A stretch of 64,000 bases of DNA from JAHEEL01 sp963785245 (GCA_963785245.1 CAWAUO010000004.1:1-64000), one strand, 5' to 3'. Shown: positions 34,701 to 42,950, counted from the first letter of the stretch. A program made the numbers and translations. Notes: generated from the sequence alone by a model not told the origin.

Positions 34701-35343
34701 GGCATCCGTGCATGGTCGACAATGTCATGGTGCTGGAGATCCGGGCAGGGATCTCGACGTCCCGAACCTCGGGGTAGCGCTCGGCGACGATGTCGACGTA
34801 CGGGCCGAGGTACTCGGATGCGTCGTCCATCGTGTCGAGGTACCACTGGACGTTCGGCTCCAGGATCCCCTCCAGGTTGTAGCCAACGCTCATGTTGAAG
34901 ATCATGCCCGGGGCGTCACCGGGGAATCCGAGCTTCTTGTGGAGCGCATGGATGAGCACCCAGGCGCGCAGGTACTCGTCGAACGACTGGTAGACCTTGA
35001 GCTCCTGCGACCACTCGACGTTGTATCCCTCGTCTTCGAGGTCGATGCAGGGCTTGTTGACATCGAGTTCGTCGAGCGTCTGGACGGTCTTCAGCTCGAT
35101 GAAGCGGGCACCGACGAGCCACGCGACGATGATGTTCTGAGCCATCTGGGTGTGCGGGCCCGCGGCGACGCCAAACGGCGTATCGAGCGTGGTGCCGTAG
35201 TTCGGCTGGCGGAATCGGTCGGCCTCGCTCGGCGTGAAGAACGCCCCTCGGGGGATTCCGAAGATCGAGTTGTTGGTCTCGAGTTCGTCGAACACCCAAT
35301 CGGTGAGTTGCTCCATCGTGATGGGCTGGAAGCGGTCTGACAT
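31771..35343 (-). CDS. ygfK: YgfK-like FAD/4Fe-4S oxidoreductase of the selenium-dependent Mo-hydroxylase cluster
   Basis: 1190 residues. N-terminal region (1-~500) resembles the YgfK family, with FGVAAGPHTQMAQNIIVAWL and TMTLSTMHGCPPEEIEQI. A GltD-like module follows: a Cys cluster near 523 (CIEAPCVDECP, then CDHLCETTC) and two dinucleotide sites (VAVIGAGPAGIAAAQ near 618, VGVIGAGDTAMDCARS). The C-terminus has two 4Fe-4S motifs (CDTICSLCVGVCP, CNECGNCVTACPTSG). Likely passes electrons between NAD(P)H and the molybdenum hydroxylase encoded upstream; the E. coli name 'putative selenate reductase' is not a proven function. ATG 35343 has GGAGAGGAG upstream. Last gene of xdhD-ssnA-ygfK. Confidence 0.9.
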   Translation of the reverse strand: MSDRFQPITMEQLTDWVFDELETNNSIFGIPRGAFFTPSEADRFRQPNYGTTLDTPFGVAAGPHTQMAQNIIVAWLVGARFIELKTVQTLDELDVNKPCIDLEDEGYNVEWSQELKVYQSFDEYLRAWVLIHALHKKLGFPGDAPGMIFNMSVGYNLEGILEPNVQWYLDTMDDASEYLGPYVDIVAERYPEVRDVEIPARISSTMTLSTMHGCPPEEIEQITTYLLQERGLHTSVKCNPTLLGAERVRGIINDELGFGDIVIPDEAFGHDLKYVDAVPMFHNLKRIARSKGLTFGLKLSNTLEVENHRMEFPDDDMMYMSGRALHAVTTNLALRLSEEFRGDLLLSFAGGADAFNVTSLLRSGMTTITVCSDLLKTGGYLRMPQYLEELANALDKTEACDLKDFAACTALAEHHFSAFSEMLAGAALGDSGLAFTLRDAHELATYLGGEWHGPVSESVERWAVERDYTEEQAATLTSLALRTLARVNLRSYAQEVQEDWRYRKESFRTDRSKTSRKLGLFDCIEAPCVDECPVSQDVPAYMRAVREGRFDDAVNLTRADNPVPSILGRVCDHLCETTCIRTHLDQPLAIRDMKRFIMSHETSPLVPERTAAIDAKVAVIGAGPAGIAAAQDLALAGATVTIFEAHSYPGGMVGGAIPAYRLPQEQIDQDMAILVDLGVEIHYNQTAGRDFTLEDLRADGFDRVFVAVGAQLPKFLGVEGEDSDGVIDALRFLRSVREEDPIPVGPRVGVIGAGDTAMDCARSAWRVGATDVAIIYRRTIDQMPADREEVHACLEEGITIEELASPSALHVEDGKLVGLIATRTEYRGDRDSSGRKIPYDIEDSEFEIPLDTLILAISQHSMLEFFGDVVPVLTSRGYIEVDSTTFESSIPGVYAGGDVAADGPSSIVKAAADGQAAAAAIVAAVSGAVVDTTPLPIPTTRDLPSLVMRRAHREYRVPTVHTPLNERDNFNETMLTYTTEQAQAEASRCVDCDTICSLCVGVCPNMALMTYQTKAFVADLPSFLVEGGTLVEHGSTRFRVDQPHQIAVLSDFCNECGNCVTACPTSGKPYQDKPRLYLDRVEFDAESSNAFMVKREGEVVTVLSRFDGETHRLSINGTVEYSSPEVSASFDESFELTAATPGASASDGDAVTLAAAATMFAVWKGLDESMPYLPIVDGAGTRIGQPAYAG

Positions 35344-35360
35344 CGGTCGGCTCCTCTCCG

Positions 35361-36383
35361 CTACAGGCGGGCGTGCAGACGGGCGGCCTGCTCTCGGGCT
35401 TTGGCTCTGATCTCCTCCGCGTCGACGCGCGTTGTGGTTCCGTTGGCGAATACGGCTTCTCCGTCGACCTTGACCTCCAATGGCCGGATGCCCGGGGTGA
35501 ACGCGATGTGCCACGGGTCCATCGGTTCATACGACCAGGTGACTTCATCGTTCAGCGCTCCAGGGACGAGCGTCCACCCGTTCTCGAGCCACGACCACGC
35601 CGGGTCGGGCCCGACGGTCACGTCGACCGAGCGTTGCATGACGTACGCGAGGCGGAACGACTCGATCATGTTGGCGCCGATGCCGTCGGTGCCGAGCGCG
35701 ACCGGGTTCCCGAAGCGTGCGGGATCGGCGTAACCGACCCCGTTGTTCAGGTTCGACCGCGGGTTGTGGAGGATCGTCCCCTTGAGCGTGTGATCGGTGG
35801 GGAGGAAGACGCAGTGGCTGATGAGCCACTTGTCGTTGGTGAGGCCTTCGAGTCGCTGCGGCGCACCGGCATCGCCTGGGCCTTCACAAACGTGAATGTG
35901 GACGCCGACATCGAACTCGTCGGCGAGGGCCGCGGCCGCCTCAAGCGACTCGTCGGTGCAAGTGAAGGCGGCGTGGACGCCAACCATGCCACTTCCGCCG
36001 GCGGCGAGGAACCGTCGGTTCTCTTCGAGGCCGCGAATCACACCGTCGTGACCGTGTCGGTCGCTGACGCCGTATGCGGTCACCACGCGGACGCCGACCT
36101 CATTGCAGGCGTCTTCAATGACGGAGAGCGACCCCTCGATGGCGTTTGGGGTCTCGTTGTGGTCGATGATCGCGGTCGTGCCGGATTCGAGCGCTTCGAG
36201 CGCACCGAGCTTCGCCGACCAGTAGAGCATGTCGAGGTCGAGTGCAGCGTCGAGCCGCCACCAGACCTGGTCGAGGATCCCCTGGAAGTCGGTGGCGACC
36301 TCCGGCGGTGCCGGCATGCCTCGTGCGAGTTCGGAGTAGAGGTGGTGGTGGGCGCAGACCAATCCCGGCGTGACGTTGCTCAT
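35361..36383 (-). CDS. ssnA: SsnA-like amidohydrolase lacking the N-terminal beta-domain
   Basis: Metal-dependent aminohydrolase related to guanine and chlorohydrolase-type deaminases. The HxH metal pair is in GLVCAHHHLYSELARG, other ligands in HIHVCEG, SHCVFLP and ALGTDGIGANM; RSNLNNGVGY is typical of SsnA. It has 340 residues against roughly 440 for E. coli SsnA. It begins directly at the TIM-barrel with MSNVTPGLVCAHHH, so the usual 55-60-residue first half of the beta-sandwich is absent, and the end is shorter too. The start overlaps the xdhD stop by 4 bp, so no room exists for a longer protein. Probable purine or formylated intermediate as substrate; inferred. Confidence 0.85.
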   Translation of the reverse strand: MSNVTPGLVCAHHHLYSELARGMPAPPEVATDFQGILDQVWWRLDAALDLDMLYWSAKLGALEALESGTTAIIDHNETPNAIEGSLSVIEDACNEVGVRVVTAYGVSDRHGHDGVIRGLEENRRFLAAGGSGMVGVHAAFTCTDESLEAAAALADEFDVGVHIHVCEGPGDAGAPQRLEGLTNDKWLISHCVFLPTDHTLKGTILHNPRSNLNNGVGYADPARFGNPVALGTDGIGANMIESFRLAYVMQRSVDVTVGPDPAWSWLENGWTLVPGALNDEVTWSYEPMDPWHIAFTPGIRPLEVKVDGEAVFANGTTTRVDAEEIRAKAREQAARLHARL

Positions 36384-38959
36384 GCGGTGCTCCTCTCGCG
36401 AAGCGGTTCGTGGACGTTCATGGGCGTTCTCGTTCTGCGGATGCCGTCGACCTCGTAGAAGGCCGCGGCGATTGCTCCAGCGGTTGGCACGAGGCCGATC
36501 TCTCCGACGCCTTTGACCCCGAAGGGGGAGCGAGGCTGGGGGACCTCGACGATGATCGTCTCGACGTCCGGCATGTCCTTCGCCCGAATGATGCCGAGGC
36601 TGCGCAGCGTGTGCTTGGTCGGGCGAGCGAGGTCGTCGGTTGGGAACTCCTCGGTTAGCGCATAGCCGACACCCATGTGCACGGCTCCTTCGATCTGGCC
36701 CTCGACGAGACTCGGGTTGACCGCCCGCCCGACGTCGTGAGCGGCAACCATCTTCTCGATTGTGCCGGTCTCGGGATCGACGATCGCCACCTGCGCGGCA
36801 TACCCGAACGCCGAGTGGATCGTTGGATTTTCAACGTCGTCCTCGAGCGAGTCGGTCCAGTCGACGACATACTCGCCGTAGTAGTCGATGCCGGGTGCGA
36901 AGCCGGCTTCCTTGGCGACGCGACAGGCATCAGCGACGCCGCCGGCGGCCATCACGGTGCCGCGGGAGCCGGTGGTCTGACCTGCGCCGAGCTCTCTTGT
37001 CGTGTCGACGATGACGGTGATCCGGTTCGGGTCGACGTCAAGTTCCTCAGCCGCAACCTGAAGCGCGACATTGTGGACACCCTGGCCCATCTCCGTCCAG
37101 CAGTGACGCACTTCGATCGAACCGTCATCTTCGAGGCGGACGACGGCCTTGGAGACTTCGACGAAACCATTTCCGAGGCCCGAGTTCTTCAGGGCCACAC
37201 CGAGACCGACGGCCTTGCCGTCCGCCCTGGCTTGGTCGTAGGCGGGCTTGATGGCGTCAAGGCATTCGCGGATACCACGGGAGCCGTCGTCCATGATCTG
37301 ACCGGGGCCCCACACCACGCCGGGTTCGATGATGTTGCGGGATCGCATCTCCCAACCGTCGATCCCGACGGATTCGGCGAGTCGATCGACGATGCCCTCC
37401 ATCGCGAACTGGGCCTGATTGGCACCGAAGCCGCGGAAGGCTCCGCAAACGGGATTGTTCGTGCGCACGGCGATCGCTTCCACGTCGATCGTGTCGACCA
37501 CGTATGGACCGCTCATGTGACCAGCGGCCCGTTCGAGCACCTTCATCCCAACCGAGGCGTATGGACCGGAGTCGCCGATCATCCGGGACCGCAGCGCGGT
37601 GAGCTTGCCGTCGGCATCGCATCCGGCCCACACCTCGATCTCGATCGGATGGCGCTTGGCGTGGATGCGGAACGACTGCTCCCTGGTCAGCGTGCAAGAG
37701 ACCGAACGCTCCAGCAGGTACGCGGCGAGCGCGGTCTGGCCCTGGTTCGACATGTCTTCCTTGCCGCCGAACGCTCCGCCGTTCGAGACAAGTTCGACGA
37801 CGATGGTCGATGGGTCGACATCGAGCAGTGATGCAATCTGGTTTCGATCGTCCCAGATCCCCTGCCCTCCGGAGTACACGTGAAGGCCACCATCTCCGAT
37901 CGGCACTGCAAGGGTGGACTCCGGTTCGAGGAATGCGTGCTCGACCCGCTGCGTCCGGAAGATCTCGTGCACCGTGTGTGCCGAAGCAGCGAGGGCAGCG
38001 TCTACGTCGCCGCGACGGTACGCCGAGCGAGAGAGGACGTTGCCTTCGAGACCCCAAACAGCATCCTCGCTCGAGGCGAGGGCGGTATGCGGGTCGGCGA
38101 ACGGTTCGAGGACGTTGTACTCGACCTCGACCAGTTCGGTGGCGGCGCGGGCGGTGCGCTTCGATTCGGCCACGACGATGGCGATCACATCGCCGTAGTA
38201 CGAGGTCCGACCACCCTCGGGGATGAAGACCGGCCAGTCCTCGTAGATGATGCCGACATGGAGTTTCCCCGGTACGTCGGCGCCGGTGAAGACGGCGACG
38301 ACGCCTTCAAGCGCTTCCGCAGCGCTGGTGTCGATCCGCACCACGTCGGCCCTGGCGTGGTCGGTGAGGCGGAGCGCTCCGTGCAAGAGGCCCTCCGGGC
38401 GGATGTCATCGACATAGCCACGCTCGCCGAGTGCAAGTTCGACGCCTTCGTACTTCGCTCCGGTCACGCCGACACCGTCAGGGATCGACGGCGGGACGAC
38501 GTCGCCGGACGCGAGGAGTTCGATCGCCTCGAAGATCTTGGTGTAGCCGGTGCAACGGCAGAGGTGCCCGCCGAGCCGACCCGCGGTGGTCTTGTGATCG
38601 AGGTCGGCGCCCTTCTGGTCGATGAGAGCCTTGGTGCGAACGAGGATCCCGGGCGTACAGAACCCGCACTGCAGCGCGCCGGTGGATGCGAAGGCGTCGG
38701 CCAGGCGTTGCCGCTCTGCCTCCTCGAACCCCTCCAGGGTTGAGACCGACTTGCCTTCCACCTTCTCCATCGAGACGAGACAACTCTGGATCGCCTTGCC
38801 TTCAACGAGGACGGTGCACGCTCCGCATTGGCCCGACGGTGAACAGCCGTCCTTCGGAGAGGTGATGCCGAGCTCTTCGCGCAAGGCGGAGAGGAGGTGT
38901 GGATGATCGGATGAGACCTCGACCGGGAGTCCATTGACGTTGAACGAAGTGGATTCCAT
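36380..38959 (-). CDS. xdhD: Molybdenum hydroxylase, XdhD-like (xanthine dehydrogenase family)
   Basis: 859-residue fusion of 2Fe-2S and molybdopterin domains. First cluster CSPSGQCGACTVLVEG (~residue 38-53) and second CGFCTPG ... CRCTGY (~98-140). The Mo-domain starts about 165 with GERGYVDDI and has GGAFGGKEDMS, CGAFRGFGANQAQFAMEG and the end motif GVKGVGEIGLVPTAGAI, whose Glu is the catalytic base. No FAD domain is present, and no YgfM-type FAD subunit lies nearby; YgfK may supply electron transfer. ATG 38959 has GAGGAGG. Expression is probably controlled by the palindrome 44 bp upstream. Dependence on selenium is known for related proteins and not shown here. Confidence 0.92.
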   Translation of the reverse strand: MESTSFNVNGLPVEVSSDHPHLLSALREELGITSPKDGCSPSGQCGACTVLVEGKAIQSCLVSMEKVEGKSVSTLEGFEEAERQRLADAFASTGALQCGFCTPGILVRTKALIDQKGADLDHKTTAGRLGGHLCRCTGYTKIFEAIELLASGDVVPPSIPDGVGVTGAKYEGVELALGERGYVDDIRPEGLLHGALRLTDHARADVVRIDTSAAEALEGVVAVFTGADVPGKLHVGIIYEDWPVFIPEGGRTSYYGDVIAIVVAESKRTARAATELVEVEYNVLEPFADPHTALASSEDAVWGLEGNVLSRSAYRRGDVDAALAASAHTVHEIFRTQRVEHAFLEPESTLAVPIGDGGLHVYSGGQGIWDDRNQIASLLDVDPSTIVVELVSNGGAFGGKEDMSNQGQTALAAYLLERSVSCTLTREQSFRIHAKRHPIEIEVWAGCDADGKLTALRSRMIGDSGPYASVGMKVLERAAGHMSGPYVVDTIDVEAIAVRTNNPVCGAFRGFGANQAQFAMEGIVDRLAESVGIDGWEMRSRNIIEPGVVWGPGQIMDDGSRGIRECLDAIKPAYDQARADGKAVGLGVALKNSGLGNGFVEVSKAVVRLEDDGSIEVRHCWTEMGQGVHNVALQVAAEELDVDPNRITVIVDTTRELGAGQTTGSRGTVMAAGGVADACRVAKEAGFAPGIDYYGEYVVDWTDSLEDDVENPTIHSAFGYAAQVAIVDPETGTIEKMVAAHDVGRAVNPSLVEGQIEGAVHMGVGYALTEEFPTDDLARPTKHTLRSLGIIRAKDMPDVETIIVEVPQPRSPFGVKGVGEIGLVPTAGAIAAAFYEVDGIRRTRTPMNVHEPLRERSTA

Positions 38960-39002
38960 GGTTGAGCCTCCTCTGATTCACCAACCGTATCATCCCCGTT
39001 CG

Positions 39003-39019
39003 GTTGACATTTTGTCAAC
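39003..39019. promoter_or_regulatory. Operator-like palindrome upstream of xdhD
   Basis: Perfect inverted repeat GTTGACA-TTT-TGTCAAC, 44-60 bp before the xdhD start. One half-site is itself TTGACA and could be the -35 of the xdhD promoter, with GATGAT on the minus strand 18 bp further on as a weak -10. A binding protein here would block polymerase. Matches the element at 39716 in 14 of 15 core bases. Confidence 0.7.
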
Positions 39020-39084
39020 TCGCGGGACCGGCGGTCCTGCAGGCGCCACGCGCTACAGTCAGCCCGAGCTAGACCGGAGGGTCG

Positions 39085-39330
39085 ATGCCCGGATATCGCG
39101 CGGAGTTCATGGTCGAACCCTTTGTTGAGGGCTCCCTTGGTCCGCCCGTGGTGGCGGCGGTCGATGCAGTGGCGGCACACGGATTCGAGCCGAACGTTGA
39201 TGCGTTTGGCACCTCGATTGCAGGAGACGCCGAATCGGTGGTGGCAGCGCTCGCCGACATGCTGCACGCGGCGATGGGGGCCGGTGCGACGAGAGTCACC
39301 GTCCAGGTCGAGTGCCGCAGCGAATCGTGA
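39085..39330 (+). CDS. Thiamine-binding family protein (YkoF/MTH1187-like)
   Basis: 81-residue alpha-beta protein with the pattern of the UPF0045/thiamine-binding family: a beta-strand ending FMVEPF, then VDAVAAHGFEPNVDAFGTSIAGD, a helix with AALADMLHAAMGAGATRV and a final strand VTVQVEC. The family binds thiamine or pyrimidine-like ligands. In this locus it could be a ligand sensor for purine-related molecules. Overlaps the HTH gene by 4 bp; divergent from xdhD. Confidence 0.75.
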   Translation: MPGYRAEFMVEPFVEGSLGPPVVAAVDAVAAHGFEPNVDAFGTSIAGDAESVVAALADMLHAAMGAGATRVTVQVECRSES

Positions 39331-39689
39331 ACCCGAACGGCCACCCCGTCATTGTGGCGACCCGCCCGGCCATCGAGGCGACCGGTGCCACCGTCGTGGC
39401 ACCATCCGAAGCCGGGGCCCTCGACGTGCCGGTCGAATGGGAGGGCGAGGTCGTCGCCTATGTGCGGGTCGGTTCGCTCGCCGACGCGCTGGGCAATCTG
39501 GTGACACGGATCGAAGAGGAGCTCGGTGCTCCACTCCCGGAACTCGACCGCACGGGCAAACAGGTTGCAGTTCGGTTGCTCGACGAGCGCGGGGCCTTCC
39601 TCCTGCGGAGGTCGATCGAGGACATCGCCGACCTGATGGGTGTGAGCCGAATCACGATCTACAACTATCTGAATGCGATCCGAATATGA
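39327..39689 (+). CDS. Helix-turn-helix regulator (DauR/YheO-type C-terminus)
   Basis: 120 residues. The C-terminal part LDERGAFLLRRSIEDIADLM then GVSRITIYNYL resembles the HTH_22 domain of DauR/YheO-type regulators. The N-terminal part (about 1-70) is short and could bind a ligand or the neighbouring thiamine-binding-type protein. GTG 39327 overlaps the preceding stop (GTGA); an upstream GTG at 39312 is possible. It sits between the two matching palindromes, and so is the natural candidate to bind them and co-regulate xdhD-ssnA-ygfK and the transporter. Confidence 0.75.
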   Translation: MNPNGHPVIVATRPAIEATGATVVAPSEAGALDVPVEWEGEVVAYVRVGSLADALGNLVTRIEEELGAPLPELDRTGKQVAVRLLDERGAFLLRRSIEDIADLMGVSRITIYNYLNAIRI

Positions 39690-39715
39690 GGGCTCGAGTG
39701 TTCGGGGCGTACGAT

Positions 39716-39730
39716 TTGACATTTCGTCAA
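39716..39730. promoter_or_regulatory. Operator-like palindrome upstream of the BMP transporter
   Basis: TTGAC-ATTTC-GTCAA, 66-80 bp before the first permease gene and 27 bp after the HTH gene stop. Differs from the xdhD element core (TTGACATTTTGTCAA) by one base. Also contains TTGACA, which could be a -35 hexamer. Confidence 0.7.
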
Positions 39731-39795
39731 CGGAGGAGAATGCTACCGATCGCGGCTCCGTTGGAAGGTCGAGGTAAGCACCCGGTGGAACTGAG

Positions 39796-41007
39796 ATGAG
39801 TGTCAACCTCAGTCACCAGCAGCGGCGGATCCTGGCGTACAGCATCCCCGTCCTCGCGGTCTTCGCTGCACTCCTCTTCGGCGCGATCATGCTGGTTCTG
39901 CTCGGCGCCAACCCGATCGAGGGCTACTCCGAGATGTTCGTCGGGGCCTTCGGATCCGGCAACGCGCTGATCGCGACGATCCTCAAGGCGACTCCGCTCC
40001 TGTTCGTCGGTACCGGCATCGTGATCGCGTTCCGTGCGAACGTCATCAACATCGGCGCCGAGGGCCAGATGGTGCTCGGCGGCCTCTTCGCCACCATGGC
40101 GGCTCTCTACCTCCCGGACCTCCCTGCGATCATCATGGTTCCGGTGATTCTGCTGGCGGGCCTCGCCGGCGGCGCCCTCTGGGGTTGGATCCCCGGCATG
40201 CTCAAGGCGTACTACCGGGTCAACGAGATCCTCAGCACGATCATGCTGAACATCGTCGCCGTGCAGTTGATGAGCTATCTGCTACGTGGTCCGCTCATCG
40301 ACCCCGCCGAGATCGAGAAGGGCACCCGGATCCCGCAGACCGAGCGCCTCATGGAGTCCGCCGACCTGCCCATCATCTTCGGCGACCGATTCCACATCGG
40401 GCCGATCCTTGCCGTCCTCTGCGCCATCGCTACCTACTACCTGCTGTGGCGGACACCCCTCGGCTACCGCCTCCGAGCCGTCGGTCTCAGCGAGCACGCC
40501 GCCCGCTACGCCGGCATCCCGGTGCGCAGGACGATCGCTCTCGCCCTAACGATGTCGGGCGCACTCGCCGGTCTTGCCGGCGCGGTCCTGGTGTTCGGCA
40601 GCGAGAGCCACCGCATGGTGACCGACGGTTCCACGATGGGGTTCACGGGGAGCGCCGGCTTCAACGGCATCGTCGCCGCTCTGCTTGGTGGCCTCCATCC
40701 CCTCTGGACGATTCCGGCGTCGTTCCTCTTCGGTGGTCTCATCGTCGGTGGCCAGGCACTGCAGCGTGCCGTGCAGGTTCCTTCAGCGCTCATCGTTGCG
40801 CTGAACGGTCTGGTCGTCATCTTCGTCGTCGCGGCTGATCGCTACCGGGTGAAACTCCTCACGACCGACGGTCGCGATGAGGAGATTGCTGACGACGGCA
40901 GCATGCCCCTCGATGACGACGATTCGGCGCTCGGTTCGGTGTATGACGCCGCGCCCAGAGGGACTGAATCATATGGTCAGGACGAGTTCGGGGAGGATCC
41001 CCGATGA
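39796..41007 (+). CDS. Nucleoside-type ABC transporter permease 1 (YufP/BmpB-like)
   Basis: 403-residue BPD_transp_2 permease with about ten membrane helices. Family segments: FRANVINIGAEGQMVLGGL, LKAYYRVNEILSTIMLNIVA, GLSEHAARYAGIPVRR and GFTGSAGFNGIVAALLGGLHP. A cytosolic, acidic C-terminal tail of about 60 residues (from DRYRVKLL) is longer than usual. First gene of the transporter operon; overlaps permease 2 by 4 bp. Family members import purine nucleosides. Confidence 0.92.
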   Translation: MSVNLSHQQRRILAYSIPVLAVFAALLFGAIMLVLLGANPIEGYSEMFVGAFGSGNALIATILKATPLLFVGTGIVIAFRANVINIGAEGQMVLGGLFATMAALYLPDLPAIIMVPVILLAGLAGGALWGWIPGMLKAYYRVNEILSTIMLNIVAVQLMSYLLRGPLIDPAEIEKGTRIPQTERLMESADLPIIFGDRFHIGPILAVLCAIATYYLLWRTPLGYRLRAVGLSEHAARYAGIPVRRTIALALTMSGALAGLAGAVLVFGSESHRMVTDGSTMGFTGSAGFNGIVAALLGGLHPLWTIPASFLFGGLIVGGQALQRAVQVPSALIVALNGLVVIFVVAADRYRVKLLTTDGRDEEIADDGSMPLDDDDSALGSVYDAAPRGTESYGQDEFGEDPR

Positions 41008-41936
41008 GTGAGGTATTCACCACCGCCGTGATGGTCGCCGTACTCGCTTCCGCCATCCGCCTCGCGGTTCCGCTTCTGCTGGCCGCGCTTGGTGAGACCT
41101 TCGGACAGCGAAGCGGTGTCCTCAACCTCGGCGTCGACGGCATCATGCTTCTCGGCGCCTTCACCGGCTACTACGCCGTGCTCAAGACCGACAACGTCTG
41201 GCTCGGACTGCTCGCCGGAGCGATCGTTGGTCTGATCCTCGGCCTCGCCTCGGCGGTGATTGCGGTGACGCTCAAGGCCGAGCAAGGGATCAGCGGCATC
41301 GGCGTCTTCCTGTTCGGCCTCGGGATGAGCGACCTGCTGTTCCAGAAGCTCGTCGGCACACCGATCCCGATCAGTCAGTTCCCGCAACTGGACATCCCGC
41401 TACTCTCAGATATCCCGTACATCGGGGAGATCTTCTTCCAGCACAGCCTCGTCATCTATCTCGCGTTCCTGTCGATCCCGGTCGCGACATTCGTCATCAA
41501 CCGCACGACATTCGGCATGAAGATCCGGGCTGTCGGCGAATACCCGGACGCCGCCGACACACTCGGTGTGAGCGTCGCCGGCGTGCGCTATGCAACCGAG
41601 ATCATCGGCGGCACTCTGGCCGGTATCGCCGGCGCCGTGCTGGCCATCACGCTGGGAATCTTCCAGCAGAACCTCACAAACGGCGCCGGATTCATCGCCA
41701 TTGCACTCGTCTACTTCGGTGCATGGCGCCCGACGGGCATCATGCTCGGCGCACTTCTTTTTGGTTTCGTCAACGCGCTGGTGCTGGAGCTGAAGACACA
41801 GGAGATCATTCCGAGAGATCTTTCCAACATCGCGTCGATGGCACCTGCAATCATCACCATCTTGGCTCTGGTTCTTGTGGCCCGTCGCTTCCGTGCGCCG
41901 TCCGCTCTGACCAAGCCATTCACAAGAGGGAAGTAA
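41004..41936 (+). CDS. Nucleoside-type ABC transporter permease 2 (YufQ-like)
   Basis: 310 residues, hydrophobic throughout, with GETFGQRSGVLNLGVDGIMLLGA-type family sequence (GQRSGVLNLGVDGIM), FGMKIRAVGEYPDAADTLGV and NGAGFIAIALVYFGAWRPTG. Forms the heteromeric channel with the upstream permease. ATG 41004 overlaps the previous stop; the binding-protein gene follows after 38 bp. Confidence 0.93.
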   Translation: MSEVFTTAVMVAVLASAIRLAVPLLLAALGETFGQRSGVLNLGVDGIMLLGAFTGYYAVLKTDNVWLGLLAGAIVGLILGLASAVIAVTLKAEQGISGIGVFLFGLGMSDLLFQKLVGTPIPISQFPQLDIPLLSDIPYIGEIFFQHSLVIYLAFLSIPVATFVINRTTFGMKIRAVGEYPDAADTLGVSVAGVRYATEIIGGTLAGIAGAVLAITLGIFQQNLTNGAGFIAIALVYFGAWRPTGIMLGALLFGFVNALVLELKTQEIIPRDLSNIASMAPAIITILALVLVARRFRAPSALTKPFTRGK

Positions 41937-41974
41937 GTGGCCGTCTACAGCGGCCAACAGTCAAGGAGGAAGCA

Positions 41975-42940
41975 GTGAAGAGAAGAAGTATCACGCTGAT
42001 CGTGCTGATTGCAGCGTTGGCGCTGGTTGGCGCCGCTTGCAGCAGCGACGACGTCGGCGGGGACGATTTCAAGGTTGCGGTCATCGCGCCGTCCGCATCG
42101 AACGACCTGGCATTCACCCAGTCGATGGTTGATGCCGCGAACAAGCTGGTGGAAGACGGAGTCATCGGCGAGGTCGCCGTCACCGACGGTACGTTCGTGG
42201 TCGAAGACGCCGCGGTCGCCATCCGCGACTACGCCGCGGAGGGCTACAACCTGGTGATCGCACACGGTTCCCAGTACGGAGGTTCACTCCAGGAGATCGC
42301 ACCGGACTTCCCGGAAGTCTCCTTCGCCTGGGGCACGGCCGCCGACACCTTCGGCCTCCCGAACGTCTTCTCGTATGAAGCCGCGTCGGATCAGGGTGGA
42401 CGAGTCATGGGAATCATGGCTGCGGCCCTTTCGCAGTCGGACAACGTCGGCATCGTGGGACCGATCGAGGTCGGCGACGCGAAGCTCTACGTCGACGGAT
42501 TCGAAGCCGGCGTGCTCATCCAGAAGCCGGGTGCCACGGTCAACATCAACTACATCGACTCGTTCAGCGACGTTGCGCTGGCTTCCGAGGCAGCGCAGTC
42601 GCTCATCAGCGCCGGTGCGGACGTGCTGTCCGGCACCGCCCAGATGACGGTCGGCGCGGTCGGCGTTGCCAAGACCGAAGGCGTGGCGTGGTTCGGCACC
42701 CAGTCGAATCAGACGAGCCTTGCCCCGGAGATCGTGGTTGCATCCCAGGTCTATCACTGGGAGCACATGCTCGAAGAGATGATCGGCAAGATCGGTGACG
42801 GCACGCTCGGTGGTGAGCTCTACAAGATCACCTTCGCGAACGAAGGACTGGTCATCGAGTTCAACGACGACTACCCGCTGCCGGACGATGTGAAGCAGCT
42901 CGGCGAGGACGCCATCAAGGTCTTCGAAGACGAGGGCTGA
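41975..42940 (+). CDS. BMP-family substrate-binding lipoprotein
   Basis: 321 residues of the BMP/PnrA nucleoside-binding family. Lipoprotein signal KRRSITLIVLIAALALVGAAC with lipobox Cys 22. Mature motifs: PSASNDLAFTQSMVDAANKL, LVIAHGSQYGG, FPEVSFAWG, SYEAASDQGGRVMG and GADVLSGTAQMTVGAVGVAK. GTG 41975 follows AAGGAGG at ideal distance; a longer frame from 41723 lies inside permease 2. Presumed ligand is a purine base or nucleoside, by family and by the adjacent purine hydroxylase genes. Confidence 0.92.
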   Translation: MKRRSITLIVLIAALALVGAACSSDDVGGDDFKVAVIAPSASNDLAFTQSMVDAANKLVEDGVIGEVAVTDGTFVVEDAAVAIRDYAAEGYNLVIAHGSQYGGSLQEIAPDFPEVSFAWGTAADTFGLPNVFSYEAASDQGGRVMGIMAAALSQSDNVGIVGPIEVGDAKLYVDGFEAGVLIQKPGATVNINYIDSFSDVALASEAAQSLISAGADVLSGTAQMTVGAVGVAKTEGVAWFGTQSNQTSLAPEIVVASQVYHWEHMLEEMIGKIGDGTLGGELYKITFANEGLVIEFNDDYPLPDDVKQLGEDAIKVFEDEG

Positions 42941-42950
42941 GTAGGAACAA

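Noticed and set aside
33988..35340. 450-codon plus-strand frame opposite ygfK
   Set aside because: Charged, low-complexity translation with no family motif; shadow of ygfK.
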